Source of the DNA: Actinomycetes bacterium
GTDB lineage: Bacteria > Actinomycetota > Humimicrobiia > Humimicrobiales > Humimicrobiaceae
Assembly: GCA_030609215.1 (NCBI GenBank)
Contig: JAUWCR010000102.1
Coordinates: forward strand, 1 to 5,637
DNA length: 5,637 nt
Direction of reading: 5' to 3'
Part shown: positions 1 through 5,637 of the stretch, one piece after another
Numbering within the stretch: position 1 is the first letter of the stretch
Layout: each line of letters begins with the position of its first letter
Program-made: the position numbers and the translations under genes
The notes under the pieces: model-generated
The model's input: only the letters and a program-made list of their open reading frames with translations
Told to the model about the DNA's origin: nothing
The model's database searches: none

Positions 1-251
1 ATATCGTGCTCGGTAGATTCAAGCAATTGCTTGTTAGCATCCAGAATTGGCCATAACATAGACATTGAACCCATTCCATTGCTCCTAAGTCTTCCTCCAT
101 GAAAAGTATTAATACAATCAACTCCTGCTTTTTCAAGTAATTTTGCAACAAGTCCTGTTCCGCAACTTGCAAAAAACAATGGTTTCTTTTTATTTATCTT
201 GTTCCATAGCCTTTCAAGAATTTCTTCTTTAGTATTCCTCTTTACGATCAT
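1..251 (-). CDS. PEP_hydrolase-like TIM-barrel family protein, N-terminal part (truncated by window edge)
   Basis: The first 83 codons of a gene are visible; the rest lies beyond the left edge. The frame is open from an ATG at 251-249, preceded by a strong Shine-Dalgarno (AGGAGGT, 261-255). The segment fits the start of the PEP_hydrolase/TIM-barrel family (Pfam PF09370), recalled from memory. A helix beginning EEILERLWNKI is followed by GTGLVAKLLEKAGVD, matching the family's GTGLsAK..E..G.D stretch. Then come GGRLRSNGMGS (family NSGRfRm.GrGS) and LWPILDANK (family LlPygDAN). Known members are predicted TIM barrels of about 270-280 residues with poorly defined activity; some are fused or linked to UPF0261 (Tm-1-like) domains. 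Here HGGR replaces the usual NSGR, so this may be a divergent subgroup. It follows rluB after 61 bp with no clear terminator, so it may be read from the same transcript. I infer the family; substrate and role are unknown. Confidence 0.6.
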   Translation of the reverse strand, partial: MIVKRNTKEEILERLWNKINKKKPLFFASCGTGLVAKLLEKAGVDCINTFHGGRLRSNGMGSMSMLWPILDANKQLLESTEHD

Positions 252-254
252 TTT

Positions 255-261
255 ACCTCCT
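255..261 (-). promoter_or_regulatory. Strong Shine-Dalgarno of the PEP_hydrolase-like gene
   Basis: AGGAGGT reads on the minus strand at 261-255, three bases before the ATG at 251-249. It is the best ribosome binding site in the window and fixes the start of the truncated left-edge gene. The spacing is slightly short but workable. Confidence 0.8.
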
Positions 262-312
262 ATAGTTATTGTTTGTATTAAATATTACTTCTTATTACAT
301 TTTACAATAATT

Positions 313-1029
313 TTAATTATAATAATTCATTAAATTGGCAATCTCGCTATTTTTTAATATTTTGAAACTACCTTCTTTTAATTTTCCCAACCTGTAATTA
401 CCAATTTGTACTCTTTTAAGGTCAATAACTTTATATCTTAATACTTGAAATAATTTTCTTATAATCCTTTTCCTGCCCTCAACAATACCAACCATAATAA
501 GTGATTGATCATCTCTTCTTTTTAAAATTTTAACTTTAGTAGGCACAACTCTCTTGCCCTCTACAATAACTCCCTTTGCTATTTTAGCCAAATCATTATC
601 TGAGATGTTTTTATTTATCAATACCTCGTAGATTTTTGGTACTTGAAATTTTGGATGAGTTATTTTGTATGCAAAATCTCCATCATTTGCAATAAATAAC
701 AGTCCTCTAGAATTATAATCAAGTCTCCCCACCGGATACATACGGCTGTTAAAATCTTTTACTAAATCCAAAACTGTTTTCCTTCCAAATTTGTCTTTAA
801 CTGTTGAAAGGTAACCTGTTGGTTTGTTTAACGCAATAATAATCTTTTTTTCAGGATTTAATATAATTCCATCATAATCAACTCTATCATTTTCATTTAC
901 CTTAAATGAAAGATCTGTAATCTTTTTATCACTAATTCTTATTTTCCCTGATTGTATAATTTTTTCCCATTTCCTTCTTGAAAAAAAACCGCACGTAGCA
1001 AGATATTTTGCTAATCTAATTTTCTCCAT
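313..1029 (-). CDS. rluB: 23S rRNA pseudouridine synthase, RluB/RsuA family
   Basis: Converts a specific uridine of ribosomal RNA, most likely in the 23S peptidyl-transferase region, to pseudouridine during ribosome assembly in the cytoplasm. The 238-residue protein has an N-terminal S4 RNA-binding domain (about residues 3-50, with RLAKYLATCGFFSRRKWE) and an RsuA-type catalytic domain (about 62-205). The family motif is GRLDYNSRGLL, with catalytic Asp104; NKPTGYLST (68-76) and GRKRIIRKLF (about 185-194) are further family marks. Length is normal for RluB. Within the RsuA/RluB/RluE/RluF group, the S4 domain and the position directly after scpB, as in Bacillus ypuL, favour RluB. The ATG overlaps the end of scpB by 14 bp, suggesting translational coupling; a GAGGA (1045-1041) lies 11 bases upstream. 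Small departures are Trp21 where Ala is usual after SRRK, and Ser107 where Thr is usual in the catalytic motif. The exact target uridine is inferred from family only. Confidence 0.9.
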   Translation of the reverse strand: MEKIRLAKYLATCGFFSRRKWEKIIQSGKIRISDKKITDLSFKVNENDRVDYDGIILNPEKKIIIALNKPTGYLSTVKDKFGRKTVLDLVKDFNSRMYPVGRLDYNSRGLLFIANDGDFAYKITHPKFQVPKIYEVLINKNISDNDLAKIAKGVIVEGKRVVPTKVKILKRRDDQSLIMVGIVEGRKRIIRKLFQVLRYKVIDLKRVQIGNYRLGKLKEGSFKILKNSEIANLMNYYN

Positions 1030-1603
1030 TTTCTTTGAAATCCTCTAATGGTGGTAAACTTTTCAATCTATCTATTCCAAGAAGCTCTAAAAATTTATCA
1101 GTTGTTCTATATATGATAGGATTCCCGGGTTCCTTTAATTTACCAACTTCTTTTATTAATCCCTTGCCAACAAGAGTTAAAATTACACTTTCAGTTCTCA
1201 CCCCTCTTATTTCAGCAATTTGAGTTCTTGTTACTGGCTGTTTGTAAGCTGCAATAGCCAGAGTCTCAATAGCTGCTTGAGACAAGTGGGTTCTAATATT
1301 GGATTTAACAAATTTTTTTAATATATCTCTAATTACAGGATTTGAATAAAATCTAAAGCCTCTAGCTACTCTCTTTAAAATAAATCCCCTATTTTGTTCA
1401 ATATATTCGTTTTCTAATATTTTAATAATTTTATTAATTTTATTTTCAGGAACTTTTAACGTATAAGAAATATCAGCAAGTTTTACAGGACTTTCAGATA
1501 TAAAAAGTATGCCTTCTATACAAGTTCTTAACCAATTGTCATCCTTGTAAAAATCAACATCGCCTTCGTTATTCATTTTGTTTTTTTCAGTAGAATTATT
1601 CAA
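1016..1603 (-). CDS. scpB: Segregation and condensation protein B (ScpB), probable TTG start
   Basis: Kleisin-associated winged-helix subunit that dimerises and binds ScpA in the SMC-ScpAB condensin, which compacts and separates replicated chromosomes. The 195 residues contain two winged-helix domains. The first begins near residue 27 (CIEGILFISESPV). The second carries the family signature: LSQAAIETLAI (107-117), AYKQPVTR (119-126), IRGV (132-135), GLIKEVG (148-154), PGNPIIYRTT (159-168) and FLELLGI (171-177), ending with LPPLEDF. The length is normal. The longest reading starts with TTG at 1603-1601, one base after the scpA stop. An ATG at codon 10 (1576-1574) is an alternative start, and both lie before the conserved domain. 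Neither has a strong Shine-Dalgarno; an AAAGG lies about 12 bases before the TTG. The 3' end overlaps rluB by 14 bp. The function is secure; the exact start is not. Confidence 0.95.
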   Translation of the reverse strand: MNNSTEKNKMNNEGDVDFYKDDNWLRTCIEGILFISESPVKLADISYTLKVPENKINKIIKILENEYIEQNRGFILKRVARGFRFYSNPVIRDILKKFVKSNIRTHLSQAAIETLAIAAYKQPVTRTQIAEIRGVRTESVILTLVGKGLIKEVGKLKEPGNPIIYRTTDKFLELLGIDRLKSLPPLEDFKENGEN

Positions 1604-1604
1604 C

Positions 1605-2351
1605 TTAATTAACTGCCTTTCTTATCAAAATATTCCCAAAACTTTCAAATTGTAAAATATCAATAATTTCTTTTTTATATAATTCTAATATTGAAAGAAA
1701 ACATATGATTTTATCAATTAATTTAGCATAATTTCCTGTAATATCTTTAAACATAATATCATCTTTATCTTCTAGTATCTTTTTTATTCTTTCCATCTCT
1801 TCAAATATGGTTATACTTAAACCTTCTTTATAAATACTGCTTAGATCTATTCTATCTTCTTTATGTTGTAGTAATTTCGATGCAAGAGAATTTATTTCTT
1901 TTAAGTTAATGATGTTTAAAAAATCAGGAATAGCATCTAGAAATTCTTTCTCTATTGGTGCTTCTCTCAAATAATATAAATTCTCTTCTTCGTATAATTT
2001 AATGAGATAATTATATATTTTTATAAAAACCTTATATTCAGCTTCTCTTCTTTTTAATATATCTTCACTAATTTCCTCATCTTCATCTATTGTTTCACTT
2101 TTAGAAGGAATTAAAGATTTAGATTTAATTTCAAGTAAAATTGAGGCCGTGTATAAGAAACCTGATAAGGTATCAAGTATAATATCTTTATTTTTTTTTA
2201 TATAATTTAAAAAATCTATTATTATAGAGCTTAGTTTAATCCCATATATATCAATTTTTTTCTTTCTAATAAGATCTAAAAGCAAATTTATGGGACCTTC
2301 AAATTTTTCAAGCTTAATTAAGTAACTTTGCTCAACAGTTAATTCTTTCAA
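1605..2351 (-). CDS. scpA: Segregation and condensation protein A (ScpA), TTG start
   Basis: Kleisin subunit that bridges the SMC heads and recruits ScpB in bacterial condensin; acts on the nucleoid. The 248-residue protein has the family layout. The N-terminal SMC-neck-binding region contains FEGPINLLLDLI (17-28) and FLYTASILLEIKSKSLIP (65-82). A charged, helical middle follows, which binds ScpB in known members. The C-terminal winged helix (about 213-246) holds FLSILELYKK and FGNILIRK. The first motif usually reads FEGPLDLLL; here Asn22 replaces Asp. The start is TTG at 2351-2349. An in-frame TAA lies three codons upstream, and no ATG or GTG occurs before the FEGP motif, so TTG is the only ordinary start that keeps the conserved N-terminus. 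It lies one base after the trpS stop with no clear Shine-Dalgarno, so it probably depends on ribosomes finishing trpS. The partner scpB follows one base after its stop; smc is not in the window. Confidence 0.95.
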   Translation of the reverse strand: MKELTVEQSYLIKLEKFEGPINLLLDLIRKKKIDIYGIKLSSIIIDFLNYIKKNKDIILDTLSGFLYTASILLEIKSKSLIPSKSETIDEDEEISEDILKRREAEYKVFIKIYNYLIKLYEEENLYYLREAPIEKEFLDAIPDFLNIINLKEINSLASKLLQHKEDRIDLSSIYKEGLSITIFEEMERIKKILEDKDDIMFKDITGNYAKLIDKIICFLSILELYKKEIIDILQFESFGNILIRKAVN

Positions 2352-2352
2352 T

Positions 2353-3333
2353 TTAACTTATACCCATTTTTTTTCTAACAGCTGAAATAGTTTTTGTTGA
2401 TATTTCCCTTACACTGTTTTTACCATCTTCCAAAATTTTATATATATAATCTACATTCCCCTCCAGTTCCTTTCTTCTGGATCGGAATTTTTCTAAATAA
2501 TTATATATAATATCAGCTAATTCATCCTTACATAGCGTACAGCCTATTTCTCCTGCCCTGCATCTCTCTTCAATTTTATTAATTCTTTTCTTTAGATATA
2601 ATTGGTAAAAATTAAATACATTACAGATATCAGGATGTCCTGGATCAGTAGGATGTATTCTTTGAGGATCAGTAATCATTTTTCTTACCTTTTTCTTTAT
2701 AACATCAAAACCATCTGATAAAAATATTGCGTTATTATAACTTTTAGACATCTTCCTGCCATCTATGCCAGGAACTCTTGTAGCATTTGACAGCATTTCC
2801 TTTGGCTCGGTAAAAAATTTACCATACAGGTTATTAAATCTTCTCGCAATTTCTCGGGTTATTTCAAGATGAGGCAGCTGATCCTCCCCTACAGGAATTA
2901 TGTCTGCATTTACAATTAAAATATCTGAAGCCATTAAAACAGGATAAGCAAGAAATCCTAACGTTGATAAATCTTTTGCTTTTAATTCTTTTAATTGTTC
3001 TTTGTAGGTTGGGCATCTTTCCAGCCATGAAATTGGCGTAATCATTGAAAAATATAGTGTTAATTCAGATATCTCAGGAATATCTGATTGCCTGTATATA
3101 TAGGTCAATTCAGGATCTATCCCAAGTGAGATTAAATCTATTACGCAATCAATTAAATTAGATTTTATTTTTTTTGGATTTTGATATTCTGTTGATAAAG
3201 CATGCCAATCAACAAGAAAAAAGAAATTTTCATACTCTTCCTGATAATTAATCATGTTTCCAATATTTCCATGAAGATGGCCAAGATGCAATCTCCCTGT
3301 CGGTCTGAAACCAGTTAGCATTTTCTTTTTCAT
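2353..3333 (-). CDS. trpS: Tryptophanyl-tRNA synthetase with four-cysteine (Fe-S type) motif
   Basis: Class I aminoacyl-tRNA synthetase that charges tRNA-Trp with tryptophan using ATP, in the cytoplasm. At 326 residues it has the usual bacterial length. The HIGH-type motif is in PTGRLHLGH (11-19) and the KMSKS loop in GRKMSKSYNNA (192-202). Further Rossmann-fold marks are VDWHALS (41-47), QSD (82-84), YPVLMASDIL (130-139) and PVGEDQLPHLE (147-157). The C-terminal anticodon-binding part holds Cys237, Cys258, Cys265 and Cys268, spaced C-x20-C-x6-C-x2-C. This closely resembles the iron-sulfur cluster motif described for Thermotoga maritima TrpRS, so a [4Fe-4S] cluster is likely. The ATG at 3333-3331 has AGGAGA nine bases upstream and a stop codon two codons upstream. 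The gene lies 30 bp after the protease gene and one base before scpA. No T-box leader fits in the 30-bp gap. Confidence 0.96.
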   Translation of the reverse strand: MKKKMLTGFRPTGRLHLGHLHGNIGNMINYQEEYENFFFLVDWHALSTEYQNPKKIKSNLIDCVIDLISLGIDPELTYIYRQSDIPEISELTLYFSMITPISWLERCPTYKEQLKELKAKDLSTLGFLAYPVLMASDILIVNADIIPVGEDQLPHLEITREIARRFNNLYGKFFTEPKEMLSNATRVPGIDGRKMSKSYNNAIFLSDGFDVIKKKVRKMITDPQRIHPTDPGHPDICNVFNFYQLYLKKRINKIEERCRAGEIGCTLCKDELADIIYNYLEKFRSRRKELEGNVDYIYKILEDGKNSVREISTKTISAVRKKMGIS

Positions 3334-3342
3334 AATTTAACT

Positions 3343-3348
3343 TCTCCT
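3343..3348 (-). promoter_or_regulatory. Shine-Dalgarno of trpS
   Basis: AGGAGA on the minus strand, nine bases before the trpS ATG at 3333-3331. It supports Met1 rather than Met5 as the start and lies inside the 30-bp gap after the protease gene. Confidence 0.75.
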
Positions 3349-3363
3349 AATTCTGTATAATTT

Positions 3364-4086
3364 TCATACAATTAGATACTGCCACCAGGTAAAAATGTTG
3401 TAAAGAAATAAAATTATTGGTGAAACAATTGTCCAGAGTATTCTACCGCCCAAGAACAATATAACAAAAATGAAAATAAACCCAAATCTACCAAAACTTA
3501 AATATTTATTCATTGCTTCAGTTGGCAGAAATGAAGCTAAAATTTTAGAACCATCAAGCGGAGGTATAGGGATAAAATTAAAAATTGCCAGGAATATATT
3601 TATATATATCGCAGAATTAAACATCTGATAAATTAAAAAAACAAACTGTGAGACCGCACTTTCTGTTGGTAAACTAATAGAAAAATTTGATATTTTTAAA
3701 ATAAAAATAAAAAGCCCGTACAATAATCCAACAACAAAAGCAATGATTAAATTCATTACCGGCCCTGCCAGAGAAGTATACCTGATTCCCTTGCGGTAAT
3801 TTCTAAAATAATTTGGGTTTATAGGAACTGGTTTTGCATATCCAAAAATAATATTTGATCCAAAAAGAATTAGTACTATCGGCAATAATATGCTCCCAAA
3901 AATATCTATATGTGCCATAGGGTTAAGTGTTAATCTTCCCATATTTTTAGCTGTAGGATCTCCACTTTTATATGCTATAAATCCATGTGCATATTCATGA
4001 AAAACAACTCCGATTATAAGCCCTGGCGCCCAGGTAATTAATTGCTTTAAGAAATCAATTATTGATTGTCCAAAATTACTTAACAT
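3364..4086 (-). CDS. M50 (site-2 protease family) membrane zinc metalloprotease
   Basis: Intramembrane zinc protease of the compact bacterial M50 group, often annotated as site-2 protease family protein; substrates of this subgroup are mostly unknown. The 240-residue protein is strongly hydrophobic, with about five to six membrane segments (roughly 20-37, 60-81, 105-130, 147-172, 198-216 and 218-234). The zinc site is HEYAH (His30, Glu31, His34) in the first segment, followed by the family's AGPVMNL (107-113). The third zinc ligand, Asp178, is in NFIPIPPLDGSKIL (170-183). All expected catalytic residues are present. The ATG at 4086-4084 has AGGAGA 11 bases upstream, and an in-frame stop lies six codons upstream, so no longer form is likely. 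It follows xerD after 128 bp and precedes trpS by 30 bp, and probably opens the trpS-scpA-scpB-rluB unit. The family is clear; the substrate cannot be read from the sequence. Confidence 0.92.
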   Translation of the reverse strand: MLSNFGQSIIDFLKQLITWAPGLIIGVVFHEYAHGFIAYKSGDPTAKNMGRLTLNPMAHIDIFGSILLPIVLILFGSNIIFGYAKPVPINPNYFRNYRKGIRYTSLAGPVMNLIIAFVVGLLYGLFIFILKISNFSISLPTESAVSQFVFLIYQMFNSAIYINIFLAIFNFIPIPPLDGSKILASFLPTEAMNKYLSFGRFGFIFIFVILFLGGRILWTIVSPIILFLYNIFTWWQYLIV

Positions 4087-4097
4087 ATAGTTATGAT

Positions 4098-4103
4098 TCT
4101 CCT
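4098..4103 (-). promoter_or_regulatory. Shine-Dalgarno of the M50 protease gene
   Basis: AGGAGA on the minus strand, 11 bases before the ATG at 4086-4084. The spacing is rather long, but an in-frame TAG at 4104-4102 rules out an earlier start. Confidence 0.6.
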
Positions 4104-4152
4104 ATTAAATCTTTTGTATTAATACTTAAAATAGAATTTTCATTGATAATAT

Positions 4153-4180
4153 ACCATATCAAAATCTATTAGATTTGCAA
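4153..4180 (-). promoter_or_regulatory. Weak candidate promoter for the M50-trpS-scpAB-rluB unit
   Basis: On the minus strand TTGCAA (4180-4175) could be a -35 box and TATGGT (4158-4153) a -10 box, 16 bases apart. A TATATT (4153-4148) fits a -10 better by sequence but is 21 bases from the -35. The 128-bp gap is the only place between xerD and rluB long enough for an ordinary promoter. In DNA this AT-rich such matches arise easily by chance, so this is tentative. Confidence 0.3.
4162..4176. repeat. 15-base perfect palindrome in the xerD-protease gap
   Basis: AAATCTAATAGATTT on the minus strand: two 7-base arms around a single central base. The loop is too short for a stable hairpin, so if it matters it is more likely a binding site for a dimeric protein than a terminator. 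It overlaps the candidate -35 box and fills most of the spacer, a position where repressors often bind. AT-rich sequence makes chance palindromes common. Confidence 0.35.
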
Positions 4181-4214
4181 ATATTATTCAAAGAGTTAGA
4201 AATAATTGAAAAAT

Positions 4215-5144
4215 CTAAACCGAGTTCTTTTCCCTTGGATGATATTTAAAATATATATCCTTTATATATTTTCTATTTAAATTTGTATAAATTTCTGTTG
4301 TAGAAATATCACTATGCCCAAGTAGTTCCTGAACCACTCTTAGATCTGCACCTCTCTCTATCATATGTGTAGCAAAGCTATGGCGGAATATATGTGGATA
4401 TAAATTCTTGCCAATATTTATTTTTTTATCATACTTTTTTAGTATTTTCCAGAAACCCTGTCTTGTTAATTTCTTGCCATTCTTATTTAAAAAAACATAA
4501 TCTGATTTAATCTCTTTTTCAATCTTGAATCTTGCTATATTTAGATATTTTTTCAAAAATAATTTGGAAGTTTTACCTACTGGAGTGATTCTTTCCTTAT
4601 TTCCTTTTCCAATAAATCGTAACAGTCCTTCATCAAAATCAATGCTGCTAATCTTCAAATTTACTATCTCGCTTACTCTAAGCCCGCTCGAGTAAAGCAG
4701 CTCAAACATTGCTCTGTCCCTTATCTCTAATTCTGTTGAATAAGGAATTCCATTAAGAAATCTATTTACTTCATTTTCACTTAAAACTTCTAATAATTTT
4801 TTCGGCTTTTTTGGATTTTTTATCTGTATAAAAGGATTTTTTTTTACTATTTTCTCCCTTACAAGAAATTTATAAAAATTTCTACCAGAGGATAACATCC
4901 TTGAGATTGAGCTTCCACAATAATTTTCATTTAAATATTCTAAGAAGAATAATATTTGATCATAAGACACCTCTAAATAATTATCTACTTTTTTAAGAGA
5001 TAGGAAAAGTTTATACTTATTCAGGTCCCTTTTGTAAGAGAAGATTGTATTAGAGGCAAGTTGTCTTTCAAATCTTATATAATCAATAAAATTTTTTATA
5101 TTTTCCTCAATACTTAGATTTTCAAAATTTACTTTATCGACCAT
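4215..5144 (-). CDS. xerD: Tyrosine recombinase XerD
   Basis: Site-specific recombinase that, usually with XerC, resolves chromosome dimers at dif sites near the replication terminus. The 309-residue length is typical. An N-terminal SAM-like DNA-binding domain (about 14-105) holds FIDYIRFERQLASNTIFSYKR. The catalytic domain (about 115-300) has every active residue: Arg156 (SSGLRVSE), Lys180 (GKGNKER), His251 and Arg254 (HIFRHSFATHM), His277 (LLGHSDISTTE) and nucleophile Tyr286. The end, YHPREK, has the HPR typical of XerD, which favours XerD over XerC. The ATG at 5144-5142 overlaps the end of the Nudix gene by 11 bp, and only a poor AAAG precedes it, so translation may be coupled. A Nudix-then-xerD order resembles the nudF/spoIIM/xerD neighbourhood of Bacillus and Clostridia. 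No phage or integron genes lie nearby, so a housekeeping role is likely. No dif site was recognised in the window. Confidence 0.93.
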   Translation of the reverse strand: MVDKVNFENLSIEENIKNFIDYIRFERQLASNTIFSYKRDLNKYKLFLSLKKVDNYLEVSYDQILFFLEYLNENYCGSSISRMLSSGRNFYKFLVREKIVKKNPFIQIKNPKKPKKLLEVLSENEVNRFLNGIPYSTELEIRDRAMFELLYSSGLRVSEIVNLKISSIDFDEGLLRFIGKGNKERITPVGKTSKLFLKKYLNIARFKIEKEIKSDYVFLNKNGKKLTRQGFWKILKKYDKKINIGKNLYPHIFRHSFATHMIERGADLRVVQELLGHSDISTTEIYTNLNRKYIKDIYFKYHPREKNSV

Positions 5145-5637
5145 CAGCTTTAAATTCTTTATTTAAATAATCTCTGGCCATTAAAATACCTATTATCGTT
5201 TTTGCATCTTTAATTTCGCCACTTTCTATATGCTTTACACAATCATCAACTTTTACAGTGATTATATGTAAAAATTCATCATCATCTAAATCATTCTCTA
5301 TATTTTTAAAATCTATGGCAATATATAAGTGCAGTATTTCATTACAGAAACCAGGTGTAGTGTAAAAAGAAGACAAATGAATAAGCTTTCCCCCGATTGC
5401 TCCAACTTCCTCTCTTAATTCTCTTCTCGCACATTCCATGGGAGATTCTTTCTTAGCTAACTTTCCAGCTGGAATTTCAATTATTACTTTGCCAATAGGG
5501 TATCTATATTGTCTTACTAATATAATATCTCCATTTTTGTTAACAGGAACAATTCCTACTGCTCCAGGATGGGTTACTTTCTCCCTCGTAGTTATTTTAT
5601 TATTAGGAAGTCTTACCTTATCAAAATAGAGCCCAAC
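5134..5637 (-). CDS. nudF: Nudix hydrolase, probable ADP-ribose pyrophosphatase (N-terminus cut by window edge)
   Basis: Hydrolyses ADP-ribose to AMP and ribose 5-phosphate, removing a reactive by-product of NAD turnover. The frame is open from the right edge (5637) to a TAA at 5136-5134, giving 167 residues. NudF proteins have about 180, so only roughly 10-20 residues are missing. An ATG at 5439-5437 is internal and not the start: it lies inside the Nudix box. In the visible fragment, VRQYRYP (41-47) and EIPAGKL (54-60) lead into a perfect Nudix box, GX5EX7REUXEEXGU (58-80, containing RRELREEVGA). Pro95, 15 residues after the box in FYTTPGF, is the marker associated with ADP-ribose pyrophosphatases. 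Early HPGAVGIVPV (23-32) and late GEIKDAKTIIG (140-150) also fit NudF. The stop overlaps the xerD start by 11 bp, so the two are probably co-transcribed. Substrate choice is inferred from these motifs. Confidence 0.9.
   Translation of the reverse strand, partial: VGLYFDKVRLPNNKITTREKVTHPGAVGIVPVNKNGDIILVRQYRYPIGKVIIEIPAGKLAKKESPMECARRELREEVGAIGGKLIHLSSFYTTPGFCNEILHLYIAIDFKNIENDLDDDEFLHIITVKVDDCVKHIESGEIKDAKTIIGILMARDYLNKEFKADGR

Noticed and set aside
252..312. Promoter or terminator between rluB and the left-edge gene
   Set aside because: TTGTAA with a TATTTA 17 bases on is too poor a match in such AT-rich sequence, and no stem-loop with a T tract is present.
1035..1223. Plus-strand open frame of 62 codons
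   Set aside because: Lies wholly inside scpB on the other strand, has no recognisable domain, and scpB is certain.
4087..4214. T-box leader, dif site or intrinsic terminator in the 128-bp gap
   Set aside because: No T-box core sequence, no 28-bp dif-like site and no GC-rich stem followed by a T run were found on reading the gap.
4215..5144. xerD as a phage or transposon integrase
   Set aside because: Length, the XerD-type HPR end, housekeeping neighbours and the absence of mobile genes all favour the chromosomal recombinase.
5134..5439. A short 101-residue Nudix protein starting at the ATG at 5439
   Set aside because: That methionine is inside the Nudix box. The same frame is open to the window edge and encodes the rest of the NudF domain.
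5438..5629. Plus-strand open frame of 63 codons with hydrophobic stretches
   Set aside because: It is the antisense of the N-terminal half of the Nudix gene, whose minus-strand translation shows clear family motifs.

Overview
The window comes from the chromosome of an AT-rich bacterium. It carries eight genes, all on the minus strand, so transcription runs from high to low coordinates. Bases are visibly dominated by A and T, and lysine, isoleucine and asparagine are abundant in the proteins. The content is core housekeeping: a nudF-type Nudix hydrolase, xerD, an M50 membrane protease, trpS, scpA, scpB and rluB. This cluster is typical of Firmicutes/Clostridia and some other low-GC anaerobic lineages. 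An atribacterial or deep clostridial origin is possible, but I cannot place the organism from this window alone.

Layout in transcription order. (1) 5637-5134: Nudix hydrolase, probably ADP-ribose pyrophosphatase, cut at its N-terminus by the window edge. (2) 5144-4215: XerD tyrosine recombinase, overlapping the Nudix gene by 11 bp. (3) 4214-4087: a 128-bp gap, the longest non-coding stretch, with a 15-base palindrome beside a weak candidate promoter. (4) 4086-3364: an M50 site-2-type membrane metalloprotease. (5) 3333-2353: tryptophanyl-tRNA synthetase with a four-cysteine motif of the kind that binds an iron-sulfur cluster. (6) 2351-1605 ScpA and 1603-1016 ScpB, the condensin accessory subunits, both most likely starting with TTG one base after the preceding stop. 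(7) 1029-313: RluB-type pseudouridine synthase overlapping scpB by 14 bp. (8) 251-1: the N-terminal part of a protein resembling the PEP_hydrolase/TIM-barrel family, with an excellent ribosome binding site, running off the left edge.

Together the genes serve chromosome upkeep (XerD resolves chromosome dimers; ScpA and ScpB act with SMC), translation (TrpRS, 23S rRNA modification), membrane proteolysis and nucleotide housekeeping. The tight run from the protease to rluB looks like one operon with coupled translation.

I found no mobile element, CRISPR array, RNA gene or convincing intrinsic terminator, and no new system. The points most worth a second look are the repeated TAA-N-TTG junctions, the cysteine motif in TrpRS, the divergent PEP_hydrolase-like gene, and the palindrome ahead of the protease gene.
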